Assembly (NCBI RefSeq): GCF_008477545.1
Contig: NZ_VORA01000003.1
Span: 1 to 64,000, forward strand
Length of the DNA: 64,000 bases
Origin: Roseibium aestuarii
GTDB lineage: Bacteria; Pseudomonadota; Alphaproteobacteria; Rhizobiales; Stappiaceae
Reading direction: 5' to 3'
Shown: piece after piece, positions 36,705 through 48,715 of the stretch
How positions within the stretch are numbered: the stretch's first letter is position 1
Layout: each line of letters starts with the position of its first letter
Notes under the pieces: model-generated
What the model saw: only the letters and a program-made list of their open reading frames with translations
Database searches by the model: none
Told to the model about the DNA's origin: nothing
Made by a program: the position numbers and the translations under genes

Positions 36705-37613
36705 ATGCGCTGGAAGGGTCGTCGCGAAAGCGGAAATGTCGAGGATCGCAGAGGCTATCGCATGGCAGGCGGATCCCGCCCGGGCCTGCGCATTCCCCTG
36801 TCGCGCGGCCGCAGTGCGCGCGGTGGCGGTCTGGGGCTCGGTGGCATCCTGATTGTCCTGGCGCTCGCCTGGTTCACGGGCATCGACCCGCTGACCCTGC
36901 TCGGGCTGAACGGCGGATCGTCCTACGACAGCGGCCCGGCCATCTCGTCGGGTACGACCGCCCCGGCCAATGACGAGACGTCGCGGTTCGTCTCCGTGGT
37001 CTTGGCCGACACGGAAGACACCTGGAACACGCTTCTCGCCGAACAGGGTATGAACTACCCCGAGCCGCGCCTCGTGCTCTTCTCCGATGCAGTGCGCTCC
37101 GCCTGCGGACAGGCCAGCGCCGCCGTGGGCCCCTTCTATTGCGGCCAGGATCAGAAGATCTACATCGACCTCACCTTCTACCGGCAGCTGGCCGGCCAGT
37201 TGAAGGCCCCGGGCGATTTCGCCCAGGCCTATGTTCTGGCCCACGAGGTCGGCCATCACTTGCAAAATGTGCTGGGCATCCTGCCGGAGTATCACCAGGC
37301 CCGTCAGGGCATGAGCGAGCGGGACGCCAATGCGCTGTCCGTGCGCGTCGAGCTGCAGGCCGACTGTTTCGCCGGCATATGGGCCCATCATGCCGCCCGC
37401 CAGCAGGATTTCATCGAGGACGGCGACATCGAGGAAGCCCTGAACGCGGCCAGCCGCATCGGCGACGACACCCTGCAGAAGCAGGCCCGCGGCTATGCCG
37501 TGCCGGAAACCTTCAACCACGGCAGCTCCGCCCAGCGGGTGCGGTGGTTCCGCGAGGGCTTTTCCTCCGGCGACATCCGCGCCTGCGACACGTTCAAGGC
37601 CAGTACCCTCTGA
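36705..37613 (+). CDS. ypfJ: YpfJ-type neutral zinc metallopeptidase
   Basis: 302 residues. The basic, Gly-rich N-terminus is followed by one membrane segment (GLGLGGILIVLALAWFTG, about 46-63) and a Ser/Pro linker. The zinc-peptidase core has HEVGHHLQ (about 180-187) and ELQADCFAGIWAHH, which gives the third ligand. The family is a putative inner-membrane neutral zinc metallopeptidase with unknown substrate. ATG start with AGGAGG-like site; it likely shares a transcript with the L,D-transpeptidase upstream. Confidence 0.9.
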   Translation: MRWKGRRESGNVEDRRGYRMAGGSRPGLRIPLSRGRSARGGGLGLGGILIVLALAWFTGIDPLTLLGLNGGSSYDSGPAISSGTTAPANDETSRFVSVVLADTEDTWNTLLAEQGMNYPEPRLVLFSDAVRSACGQASAAVGPFYCGQDQKIYIDLTFYRQLAGQLKAPGDFAQAYVLAHEVGHHLQNVLGILPEYHQARQGMSERDANALSVRVELQADCFAGIWAHHAARQQDFIEDGDIEEALNAASRIGDDTLQKQARGYAVPETFNHGSSAQRVRWFREGFSSGDIRACDTFKASTL

Positions 37614-37806
37614 TCCGGCGCAAGCCCGCCGGTTTACCCTGTCCGCTCGCGGGGTCCGCGACGCAGCCCTGCCCTGCGTCGCAGGTCTGGTAATCCCGCG
37701 CGTTTTCCGCCATATAGGGGCTTCCGGCGGCCATGCGGTCACGACACCGCGCCGCTGGACCAATTCCTTGGACATTCTGGTGGATCCGACGGACAGGCAG
37801 CCGCAT

Positions 37807-38715
37807 ATGCGCAGACCCTTTTTGAAAATGAACGGCCTCGGCAACGACTTTGTCGTCTGGGATGCGCGCAGCGAGAAACTGGCCCTGACGCCGGATGTCA
37901 TCGCGCGCCTGGGCTCCCGCGAGACCGGCATCGGCTTCGACCAGATGATCACCGTCGAACGCTCGTCCCTGCCGGGCGTCGATGCCTTCATGCGCATTCA
38001 TAACATGGACGGATCCCAGGTGGATGCCTGTGGCAATGCGACCCGCTGCATCGGCCGTCTGCTGCTGGAGGAAAGCGGCAAGTCGGCCGTGACGATCCAG
38101 ACCAACGCCGGGCTGCTGAATGCGGTCGCCAGCGGTGTTCCGCGCACGATTTCCGTCGACATGGGCGTTCCGCGCCTGCGCTGGGACCAGATCCCGCTGG
38201 CGGAAGAATTCGCCGACACACGCGCCATCGAACTGCAGATCGGCCCGATCGACGATCCCATCCTGCACACGCCCGCCGTGGTCAGCATGGGCAATCCCCA
38301 CGCCATCTTCTGGGTCAAGGACATCGAGGCCTATGACCTGGCCAAGGTCGGGCCGCTGCTGGAACATCATCCGATCTTCCCCGAGGGTGCGAACATCTCG
38401 CTGGCCCAGTTCATCGGAGAGAACGAGATCCGCGTGAAGGTGTGGGAACGCGGCGCGGGCCTGACGCTGGCCTGCGGCACCGGAGCCTGCGCCGTGGCGG
38501 TTGCCGCCGCGCGCGACAACAAGGCCGGCCGCAAGTCCGTCATCCATCTGCCCGGCGGCCCGATCACCATCGAATGGCGCGAAAGCGACGGCCACGTGAT
38601 CATGACCGGCCTGACGGAAGTGGAATTCGAGGGGGAGATCGATCTGGAAACCCTCGCCTGGGAGAAGGTTGCCGAAGGCGACCTGGCGCTCGAGCCCGCC
38701 GGAGATGCCGCGTGA
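37807..38715 (+). CDS. dapF: Diaminopimelate epimerase
   Basis: 302 residues from ATG 37807; the reading frame is open upstream, but MRRPFLKMNGLGNDFVV is the standard DapF start. It converts L,L- to meso-diaminopimelate for lysine and peptidoglycan. Its two active-site cysteines sit in VDACGNATRC and LACGTGACA. mtaB starts inside its stop codon (GTGA overlap), and ftsY follows, an arrangement conserved in Hyphomicrobiales. Confidence 0.96.
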   Translation: MRRPFLKMNGLGNDFVVWDARSEKLALTPDVIARLGSRETGIGFDQMITVERSSLPGVDAFMRIHNMDGSQVDACGNATRCIGRLLLEESGKSAVTIQTNAGLLNAVASGVPRTISVDMGVPRLRWDQIPLAEEFADTRAIELQIGPIDDPILHTPAVVSMGNPHAIFWVKDIEAYDLAKVGPLLEHHPIFPEGANISLAQFIGENEIRVKVWERGAGLTLACGTGACAVAVAAARDNKAGRKSVIHLPGGPITIEWRESDGHVIMTGLTEVEFEGEIDLETLAWEKVAEGDLALEPAGDAA

Positions 38716-39980
38716 GCATTGACGTCGTTACCTTTGGCTGCCGTCTGAATTCCTATGAATCGGAAGTCATGAAGCGGGAGGCAGAAGCCGCCGGCCTCAA
38801 GGATGCTATCCTGATCAACACCTGCGCGGTGACCAACGAAGCCGTGCGCCAGGCCCGTCAGGCCGTGCGCAAGGCACGCCGCGACAATCCCAACGCCCGG
38901 ATCATCGTCACCGGCTGCGCGGCCCAGACCGAGAGCGCCACCTTCTCCGAAATGGAGGAAGTGGACCTGGTGCTCGGCAACACCGAGAAGCTGGAGCGCA
39001 AGTCCTACCAGCAGGTCGCGACCTTCGGCATCGACGACAGCGAGAAGGTGCGCGTCAACGACATCATGAGTGTCGAGGAGACCGCCGGCCACCTGATCGA
39101 CGGGCTGGAGGGCCGCGCCCGCGCCTTCGTCCAGGTGCAGAACGGCTGCGATCACCGCTGCACCTTCTGCATCATCCCCTACGGCCGCGGCAATTCCCGC
39201 TCCGTGCCCATGGGCGTGGTCATCGACCAGATCCGCCGCCTGACTGAAAACGGCTACAACGAGATCGTGCTGACCGGCGTGGACATCACCAGCTACGGCT
39301 CCGATCTGCCGGGCACGCCGAAACTCGGCGCGCTGACCGCCAAGATCCTGAAGATGGTGCCGGACCTGAAGCGCCTGCGCCTGTCCTCCATCGACAGCAT
39401 CGAGGCCGACGACGAGCTGATGCGGGTGATCGCCGATGACGAGCGGCTGATGCCCCACTTCCATCTCTCGCTTCAGGCCGGCGACGACATGATCCTCAAG
39501 CGCATGAAGCGCCGCCACCTGCGCGCCGACACGATCGCCTTCTGTGAAGAGGTCCGCCGCCTGCGCCCGGACGTGGTCTTCGGTGCCGACATCATCGCCG
39601 GCTTCCCCACCGAGACGGAAGAGATGTTCCAGAACTCGCTGCGGATCGTCGATGAATGCGGCCTGACCCATCTCCACGTCTTTCCCTTCTCGCCCCGTCC
39701 GGGCACGCCGGCCGCCCGCATGCCCCAGCTGCCGCGCCAGGTGGTGAAGGAGCGCGGCGCGCGCCTGCGCGCCAAGGGCGAGGAAGTGCTGAAGAAGCAT
39801 CTCGCCGGTGAAGTGGGCAAGATCCTGCCGGTGCTGGTGGAAAAGGAAGGGCTCGGCCGCACCGAAACCTTCACCCAGACCGAGATCACCGGTGGCGAGG
39901 CAGGCGAGATCCTGATGGTCAAAATTATCGGCCACAGCGACCGCCATCTTCTGGGCGATGTGGTATCAAGAGCCGCATGA
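38712..39980 (+). CDS. mtaB: tRNA (N6-threonylcarbamoyladenosine-37-C2) methylthiotransferase MtaB
   Basis: 422 residues from GTG 38712, overlapping the dapF stop. The N-terminal UPF0004 domain has cysteines in TFGCRLN, NTCAV and TGCAAQ for one 4Fe-4S cluster. The radical SAM domain has CDHRCTFCIIPYGRG (CxxxCxxC). A C-terminal TRAM-like region follows (KILPVLVEKEGLGRTETF). It adds a methylthio group to t6A37 of tRNAs reading ANN codons. MtaB rather than MiaB is preferred because of the length and the NEAVRQARQAVRKARR segment. Confidence 0.93.
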   Translation: MSIDVVTFGCRLNSYESEVMKREAEAAGLKDAILINTCAVTNEAVRQARQAVRKARRDNPNARIIVTGCAAQTESATFSEMEEVDLVLGNTEKLERKSYQQVATFGIDDSEKVRVNDIMSVEETAGHLIDGLEGRARAFVQVQNGCDHRCTFCIIPYGRGNSRSVPMGVVIDQIRRLTENGYNEIVLTGVDITSYGSDLPGTPKLGALTAKILKMVPDLKRLRLSSIDSIEADDELMRVIADDERLMPHFHLSLQAGDDMILKRMKRRHLRADTIAFCEEVRRLRPDVVFGADIIAGFPTETEEMFQNSLRIVDECGLTHLHVFPFSPRPGTPAARMPQLPRQVVKERGARLRAKGEEVLKKHLAGEVGKILPVLVEKEGLGRTETFTQTEITGGEAGEILMVKIIGHSDRHLLGDVVSRAA

Positions 39981-40036
39981 CCGTTCCCAGCGAACGGCCA
40001 CGCCCCTATGACGACTGACAGTTCAAGGCCTTTTTC

Positions 40037-41356
40037 ATGAGCGACAAGAAGCGCGGATTTTTCGGACGTCTCTTCGGGGCGAAGGACGAGACACCGGAAG
40101 AGGCTGCCGTCCGCCCTCAGGAAGTGGCCGAGGACACCGCGTCCGCCGTCGAGCCTGATGCAGATGCCGAGGCCCTGACGCCGGAAGCGGACACGGTGCC
40201 GGAAGCCGTTGCCCCGATTGCAGAGGCCGCCGAGCCCCAGCCTGTTGCCGAGCCTGAACCTCAGGTCGAGGTTGAAGCCGAAGCTGAAACGGACACGGCA
40301 GTTGCGGCGCAGCCGGAGAGCGCCCCCGCCATCCTGCCCGAAAGCGCCCCCGAAGAACCGGCCCCCACGGAACCGACCCCCGAGGCCTCCGCTCAGCTGG
40401 CCCCTGCGCCAGTTGCGCCCGCCCAGCCGGAAGCCCAGAAGCAGAGCTGGTTCCAGCGTCTGCGCGCCGGCCTGTCCCGCTCGTCCTCCGCCCTCACCGA
40501 GGGCATCTCGTCCATCTTCACCAAGCGCAAGCTGGACGCCTCCATGCTGGAGGATCTGGAAGACGTTCTGATCCAGGCGGATCTGGGCGTCGACACGGCC
40601 ATGGCCATCACCGAACGCCTTGCGTCCGGTCGCTACGACAAGGAAATCGCGCCGGAGGAAGTCCGCGCCATTCTCGCCGACGAGGTGGAGAAGGTGCTTG
40701 AGCCCGTCGCCTTGCCGCTGGACCTGAACCGGGGCAAGAAGCCCCATGTGGTGCTGATGGTCGGAGTCAACGGCACCGGCAAGACCACCACCATCGGCAA
40801 GCTCTCCCAGAAGCTCGCCCGCGAGGGCAAGACCGTGATGCTGGCCGCGGGCGACACGTTCCGCGCCGCCGCCGTGGAGCAGCTCAAGATCTGGGGCAGC
40901 CGCACGGGGGCTGAAGTCATCGCCCGCGCCACCGGCGCCGATGCGGCAGGCCTCGCCTTCGACGCCATGAAGGAGGCGAAGGACAAGAATGTCGACGTTC
41001 TCCTCATCGACACGGCCGGCCGCCTGCAGAACAAGGCCGAGCTCATGGACGAGCTCGAAAAGGTCATCCGCGTGATCAAGAAGCACGACCCGGAAGCCCC
41101 GCACGACGTGATCCTGACCCTGGACGCCACCACCGGCCAGAATGCCCTGAGCCAGGTGGAAATCTTCGGCCGGGTGGCCGGTGTCACCGGTCTGGTCATG
41201 ACCAAGCTGGACGGCACCGCCCGGGGCGGCATCCTTGTCGCCATCGCCGCCAAGCACAAGCTGCCGGTCCATTTCATCGGCATCGGCGAAGGGGTCGAGG
41301 ATCTGGAGCCCTTCAAGGCCCGGGATTTCGCCACCGCCATCGCCGGACAGGCGTAA
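40037..41356 (+). CDS. ftsY: Signal recognition particle receptor FtsY
   Basis: 439 residues. The first 130 are an acidic, Pro/Ala/Glu-rich A domain ([14 protein letters not shown] and similar). The N domain is about 140-225 ([20 protein letters not shown]). The G domain has G1 [10 protein letters not shown] (about 241-250), the DTAGR motif, [10 protein letters not shown] and [12 protein letters not shown]. It docks ribosome-SRP complexes at the inner membrane together with Ffh and SecYEG. ATG start. It ends 22 bp before the convergent L,D-transpeptidase gene. Confidence 0.97.
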   Translation: MSDKKRGFFGRLFGAKDETPEEAAVRPQEVAEDTASAVEPDADAEALTPEADTVPEAVAPIAEAAEPQPVAEPEPQVEVEAEAETDTAVAAQPESAPAILPESAPEEPAPTEPTPEASAQLAPAPVAPAQPEAQKQSWFQRLRAGLSRSSSALTEGISSIFTKRKLDASMLEDLEDVLIQADLGVDTAMAITERLASGRYDKEIAPEEVRAILADEVEKVLEPVALPLDLNRGKKPHVVLMVGVNGTGKTTTIGKLSQKLAREGKTVMLAAGDTFRAAAVEQLKIWGSRTGAEVIARATGADAAGLAFDAMKEAKDKNVDVLLIDTAGRLQNKAELMDELEKVIRVIKKHDPEAPHDVILTLDATTGQNALSQVEIFGRVAGVTGLVMTKLDGTARGGILVAIAAKHKLPVHFIGIGEGVEDLEPFKARDFATAIAGQA

Positions 41357-41378
41357 AAAGGCCCCGGCAGGCACCGGT

Positions 41379-42059
41379 TCAGGCACTCAGCACGATCACC
41401 CGCGCGCCCATCGGCACCCGGTCATAGAGGTCGATGATGTCCTGCTGCCAAAGCCGGATGCAGCCCGAGGACGCATCCCAGCCGATGCTCTTCGGCTGGT
41501 TCGTGCCGTGGATCCTGTAGAGCGTGTCGCGCCCTCCCTGCCAGAGATAGAGCGCACGCGCCCCCAGCGGATTGGTCGGCCCGCCCTCCTGACCCTTGCG
41601 AAAAATCTCCAGATCCGGATCACGGGCAATCATTTCCGCCGGCGGGAACCACTTCGGCCAGACCTGCTTCGCGCCGACCACCGCCTCGCCCTGCCAGCTG
41701 TAGCCTGCCCGCCCGACGCTGATGCCATAGCGCACCGCCCGTCCGCCCGGCTCGACCACGTAGAGGAACTTGGCGGCCGGATCGACCACCACGGTCCCCG
41801 GTGCAGGACCGACCGGATAATGCACCCGCTGGCGCCAGAGGGTCGGATCGAAGTCGAGATAATCGACCGGCGGCAGGGAATAGCCGCCGTCGAGCCTGGC
41901 ACCGTAGATCGCGCCGTAGTCGGGAACCTCCTCGACCAGATAGGCAGGCTGCGGTGCACCGTAGACCCCGCGCGCAGACGGCTGGCACCCGGCCAGCCCC
42001 GCACCCGCCCCGGCCATCAGCCCGGTCAAGAAACGGCGTCGGGTCAGCGTCACACTCAT
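41379..42059 (-). CDS. L,D-transpeptidase (ErfK/YbiS/YcfS/YnhG family), predicted lipoprotein
   Basis: 226 residues from ATG 42059. The N-terminus TRRRFLTGLMAGAGAGLAGC has twin arginines and a lipobox Cys, so a Tat-exported lipoprotein is plausible. The catalytic motif HGTNQPKSIGWDASSGCIRL holds the His and the SxGC nucleophile. These enzymes form 3-3 cross-links or attach outer-membrane proteins to peptidoglycan. It is the second L,D-transpeptidase of the window and shares little beyond the core with the one at 36144. It stands alone, convergent with ftsY. Confidence 0.92.
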   Translation of the reverse strand: MSVTLTRRRFLTGLMAGAGAGLAGCQPSARGVYGAPQPAYLVEEVPDYGAIYGARLDGGYSLPPVDYLDFDPTLWRQRVHYPVGPAPGTVVVDPAAKFLYVVEPGGRAVRYGISVGRAGYSWQGEAVVGAKQVWPKWFPPAEMIARDPDLEIFRKGQEGGPTNPLGARALYLWQGGRDTLYRIHGTNQPKSIGWDASSGCIRLWQQDIIDLYDRVPMGARVIVLSA

Positions 42060-42300
42060 CAGGAGCCCCCTTCGTCTGCATGGCATCCGCGCGACACTGC
42101 CCCGCAAAGATTGCGCGGGGCTGACGGGGGGTGGAAGCGAGGTTGCGAGCCGGGCAACGCGAGCAAGCCCGCAGCAGTGAAGGCCGCCACACTCCCTCTC
42201 TCCTCCCTCATGCCGATGCGTCTCGGCAAACCTGGGCGCCGCGTGTGTCGAAGCGTCACGGGATGACGAACACGGAGGCGTGATGCTGACAGCAGAGACA
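42060..42300. other. Gap between the L,D-transpeptidase and acnA terminator
   Basis: About 240 bp that holds the L,D-transpeptidase promoter on the minus strand. No small gene or RNA is supported. Confidence 0.4.
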
Positions 42301-42322
42301 GAAACGGGCCCCGCAGGGCCCG
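42301..42322 (-). terminator. Intrinsic terminator of acnA
   Basis: On the minus strand CGGGCCC, loop TGCG, GGGCCCG, then TTTCTGT. Confidence 0.7.
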
Positions 42323-42350
42323 CTTCATCAGGTGGAAAAGGACAACCGCC

Positions 42351-45026
<2,676 letters not shown>

Positions 45027-45602
45027 GTCAGGTGCTCTCCTTCACATGCCGCACGCCGTTGGGTCGCGTCCCCCGGATGCGGACTGGTCTTGCGCGGAGG
45101 TCGGAACCGGCCTCCGGTGAAATCTCGACAGGCTTTCGGTCACGCCGCCTCGGCGCAGCATCTTGGCGCGCCAGGGCCGCTGACCCGTGATCGCTTTCAC
45201 GCCACACGCGGTCACTGCCCGAGACTTTTGCCCTGCCCTTCGTGATTTCAAGTCCTTGTGCGGGAATTCGTTCCCTGAATGATCCGGTCACGAGACAGAT
45301 GCGCTGCCCCGTGGGCCCGATCCGGACTGGCAGTCGCGGGACCCGTCCTGAGGCACGTCATGAGGCGTGAAAGTGCCGCCTGAACACTTTCTGTTTTCCA
45401 ATCTAGGGCACAGTGGCAACCCGAGTGCGACAGCGCGCAGGGCCGGGAAACGAAAATCTGGTCCATCGCGCCGTCAATCGCGCGGAAACGTGTTGCATAC
45501 ATATGTATACTATATTATGACCGCGCCAAGCAAGCTTGTCCCGGCTCGCGAGAGAGACGATCCGGCGTAAGCTTCCACCATCAGAAGGACGCCGCGACCA
45601 TC
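45027..45602. other. Divergent promoter region between acnA and acnB
   Basis: 576 bp with no supportable gene. The right part (45390-45540) becomes A/T-rich and holds the palindrome described separately. The acnB ribosome-binding site is weak (AGAAGGACG region). No RNA gene seen. Confidence 0.5.
45497..45508. promoter_or_regulatory. Palindromic operator candidate upstream of acnB
   Basis: ATACATATGTAT is a perfect 12-bp palindrome, extended imperfectly by GC and AC, in an A/T-rich island within high-GC DNA about 95 bp before the acnB ATG. TATACT next to it could be a -10 element, so a bound regulator would block or place polymerase. The regulator is unknown. Confidence 0.45.
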
Positions 45603-48395
45603 ATGAGCCTGTATTCCGACTACCTCAAGGAAATCGAGACGCGCAAGACCCAGGGCCTGCATCCCAAGCCCATCGATGACGGCGCGCTGCTTGCCGAAAT
45701 CGTCGAGCAGATCAAGGATGCCGGCAACGAGCACCGCGCGGATTCGCTCAAGTACTTCATCTACAACACCCTGCCCGGCACCACGAGTGCGGCCGGCGTG
45801 AAGGCGAAGTTCCTCAAGGAAATCATCCTCGGCCAGGCCACCGTCGCCGAAATTACCCCGGCCTTTGCCTTCGAGCTGCTGTCCCACATGAAGGGCGGCC
45901 CGTCCATCGAGGTGCTGCTCGATCTGGCGCTGGGTGACGATGCCGACATCGCCAAGGATGCCGCCGACGTTCTGAAGACCCAGGTCTTCCTCTATGCCGC
46001 CGACACCGACCGCCTGAAGGCCGCCTTCGAAGCCGGCAACCCGATCGCCCGCGACATTCTGGAAAGCTACGCGAAGGCCGAGTTCTTCACCAAGCTGCCG
46101 GACGTGGACGAAGAGATCGAAGTGGTGACCTACATCGCCGCAGAAGGCGATATCTCCACCGACCTTCTGTCCCCGGGCAACCAGGCACACTCCCGCTCCG
46201 ACCGCGAGCTGCACGGCAAGTGCATGATTTCCGAAGAAGCCCAGAAGGAAATCGAAGCGCTCAAGCTGCAGCATCCGGGCAAGCGCGTCATGCTCATCGC
46301 CGAAAAGGGCACCATGGGCGTGGGTTCCTCCCGCATGTCCGGCGTGAACAACGTGGCCCTGTGGACCGGCAAGCAGGCCTCTCCCTATGTGCCTTTTGTG
46401 AACTACGCTCCGGTCGTGGCCGGCACCAACGGCATCTCCCCGATCTTCCTCACCACCGTCGGCGTGACCGGCGGCATCGGTGTCGACCTGAAGAACTGGG
46501 TGAAGAAGCTGGACGCCGACGGCAACCCGATCCTCAACAATGACGGCAACCCGGTTCTGGAGCAGAAATACTCCGTCGCCACCGGCACCGTGCTGAAGAT
46601 CAACACCAAATCCAAGAAGCTCTACAGCGAAGACGGCGCCGAGGAACTGGCCGACCTGAAGTCGTCCTTCACCCCGCAGAAGGTCGAGTTCATGAAGGCC
46701 GGCGGCTCCTATGCCGTGGTCTTCGGCAAGAAGCTGCAGACCCTCGCCGCCGAAACCTTGGGCGTGGAAGCCCCGCTGGTCTTCGCACCGTCCAAGGAAA
46801 TCTCCCATGAAGGTCAGGGCATGACCGCCGTGGAGAAGATCTTCAACGCCAATGCCGTCGGCAACACCCCGGGCAAGGTTCTCCATGCCGGTTCCGACGT
46901 GCGCGTCCGCGTGAACATCGTCGGCTCCCAGGACACCACCGGTCTCATGACCGCCCAGGAACTGGAAGCCATGGCGGCCACCGTCATCTCCCCGCTGGTG
47001 GACGGTGCCTATCAGTCCGGCTGTCACACCGCCTCCGTGTGGGACCTGAAGGCGCAGGCCAACACGCCGAAGCTGATGGCCTTCATGCACAAGTTCGGCC
47101 TGATCACCGGCCGTGACCCCAAGGGCGCCTATCACTCCATGACGGACGTGATCCACAAGGTCCTGAACGACCTGACCGTGGACGACTGGGACATCATCAT
47201 CGGCGGCGACAGCCACACCCGCATGTCCAAGGGCGTTGCCTTCGGCGCAGACAGCGGCACCGTGGCTCTGGCTCTGGCCACCGGCGAAGCCACCATGCCG
47301 ATCCCGGAATCCGTCAAGGTGACCTTCAAGGGCGCCATGAAGGACTACATGGACTTCCGTGACGTGGTGCACGCCACCCAGGCCCAGATGCTGAAGCAGC
47401 ATGGCGACAACGTCTTCCAGGGCCGCGTCATCGAAGTGCACATCGGCACCCTGCTGGCCGACCAGGCCTTCACCTTCACCGACTGGACCGCGGAAATGAA
47501 GGCCAAGGCCTCCATCTGCATCTCCAACGACGAGACCCTGATCGGCTCCCTCGAGCTGGCCAAGTCCCGTATCCAGGTGATGATCGACAAGGGCATGGAC
47601 AATGACGCCCAGGTCCTGAAGGGCCTGATCGCCAAGGCCGACAAGCGCATCGCCGAGATCCGCTCCGGCGAGAAGCCGGCGCTGACCCCGGATGCGGACG
47701 CCAAGTACTTCGCCGAAGTGGTGGTGGACCTCGACCAGATCGACGAGCCGATGATCGCCGATCCGGACGTCAACAACGCCGACGTCTCCAAGCGCTACAC
47801 CCACGACACCATCCGTCCGGTGTCCTACTATGGCGGCGAGAAGAAGGTCGACCTCGGCTTCGTCGGCTCCTGCATGGTGCACAAGGGCGACATCAAGATC
47901 GTTGCCCAGATGCTGCGCAACCTGGAAAAGGCCAAGGGCAAGGTGGAGTTCAAGGCTCCGCTCGTGGTCGCGGCCCCGACCTACAACATCATCGACGAGC
48001 TGAAGGCCGAAGGCGACTGGGAGACCCTGGAAAAGTACTCCGGCTTCGAGTTCGACGACGCTGCGCCGAAGACTGCCGCCCGCACCGAGTATGAGAACAT
48101 CCTCTATCTCGAGCGCCCGGGCTGCAACCTCTGCATGGGCAACCAGGAAAAGGCTGCAAAGGGTGACACGGTTCTCGCCACCTCGACCCGCCTGTTCCAG
48201 GGCCGCGTCGTGGCCGACAGCGCGACCAAGAAGGGTGAATCCCTGCTGGCCTCGACCCCGGTCGTGGTTCTCTCCGCGATCCTGGGCCGCACCCCGACCG
48301 TCGAGGAATACAAGGAAGCTGTCGAAGGCATCGATCTGACCAAGTTCGCGCCGCCGCTGCAGGTTCCGGCAACCTCCCGCTCGGTCCACTTCTAA
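45603..48395 (+). CDS. acnB: Aconitate hydratase B / 2-methylisocitrate dehydratase
   Basis: 930 residues, typical of AcnB. The N-terminal HEAT-like domain (about 1-160, SDYLKEIETRKTQGLHPK) is specific to AcnB. The swivel domain comes early (MGVGSSRMSGVNN), unlike in AcnA. The catalytic part has GGDSHTRMSKGVAFGADSG and the cluster cysteines in RPGCNLCMGNQ plus GSCMVHKGD. It serves the TCA cycle and can act on 2-methylisocitrate in the propionate pathway. No prp genes are nearby. Uses strongly biased GC-rich codons, suggesting high expression. Confidence 0.97.
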   Translation: MSLYSDYLKEIETRKTQGLHPKPIDDGALLAEIVEQIKDAGNEHRADSLKYFIYNTLPGTTSAAGVKAKFLKEIILGQATVAEITPAFAFELLSHMKGGPSIEVLLDLALGDDADIAKDAADVLKTQVFLYAADTDRLKAAFEAGNPIARDILESYAKAEFFTKLPDVDEEIEVVTYIAAEGDISTDLLSPGNQAHSRSDRELHGKCMISEEAQKEIEALKLQHPGKRVMLIAEKGTMGVGSSRMSGVNNVALWTGKQASPYVPFVNYAPVVAGTNGISPIFLTTVGVTGGIGVDLKNWVKKLDADGNPILNNDGNPVLEQKYSVATGTVLKINTKSKKLYSEDGAEELADLKSSFTPQKVEFMKAGGSYAVVFGKKLQTLAAETLGVEAPLVFAPSKEISHEGQGMTAVEKIFNANAVGNTPGKVLHAGSDVRVRVNIVGSQDTTGLMTAQELEAMAATVISPLVDGAYQSGCHTASVWDLKAQANTPKLMAFMHKFGLITGRDPKGAYHSMTDVIHKVLNDLTVDDWDIIIGGDSHTRMSKGVAFGADSGTVALALATGEATMPIPESVKVTFKGAMKDYMDFRDVVHATQAQMLKQHGDNVFQGRVIEVHIGTLLADQAFTFTDWTAEMKAKASICISNDETLIGSLELAKSRIQVMIDKGMDNDAQVLKGLIAKADKRIAEIRSGEKPALTPDADAKYFAEVVVDLDQIDEPMIADPDVNNADVSKRYTHDTIRPVSYYGGEKKVDLGFVGSCMVHKGDIKIVAQMLRNLEKAKGKVEFKAPLVVAAPTYNIIDELKAEGDWETLEKYSGFEFDDAAPKTAARTEYENILYLERPGCNLCMGNQEKAAKGDTVLATSTRLFQGRVVADSATKKGESLLASTPVVVLSAILGRTPTVEEYKEAVEGIDLTKFAPPLQVPATSRSVHF

Positions 48396-48407
48396 GACCA
48401 GCGGCTC

Positions 48408-48436
48408 CCCTGCGGAATGACTGTCGTTCCGCAGGG
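48408..48436 (+). terminator. Hairpin after acnB
   Basis: CCCTGCGGAA pairs with TTCCGCAGGG (10 bp). No T-run follows, so it may protect the mRNA end or act with Rho. Confidence 0.45.
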
Positions 48437-48715
48437 TACATGCCATTTCAGACCGCCAGGGGCCGGAACGTCGTCGGATGTTCTGGCCCTTGGTCTATCC
48501 GGATCAGCACGGCGGCCGGCAATCCGGAGGCTGACCCAAAGCGCCTCGCGCAGGCGTCTTCAACCTGCCCTTGAGGCACTTTCTTAAACATGCCCTTAAG
48601 GTTTCGGCCGTAAAAATACGCATCGGCAACTCCATCCTCACAAGACCGGCCCTTCCCCCACCGGCGCACCCCTGTGCATCACAGTCCCATCCTCACGGGT
48701 TGCCAGGAGCTACTG
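48437..48715. other. Gap upstream of the second chemoreceptor gene
   Basis: About 280 bp with no gene. A region around 48590-48625 is less GC-rich. AGGAGC lies seven bases before the ATG at 48716. No sigma-28 promoter could be assigned with confidence. Confidence 0.35.
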
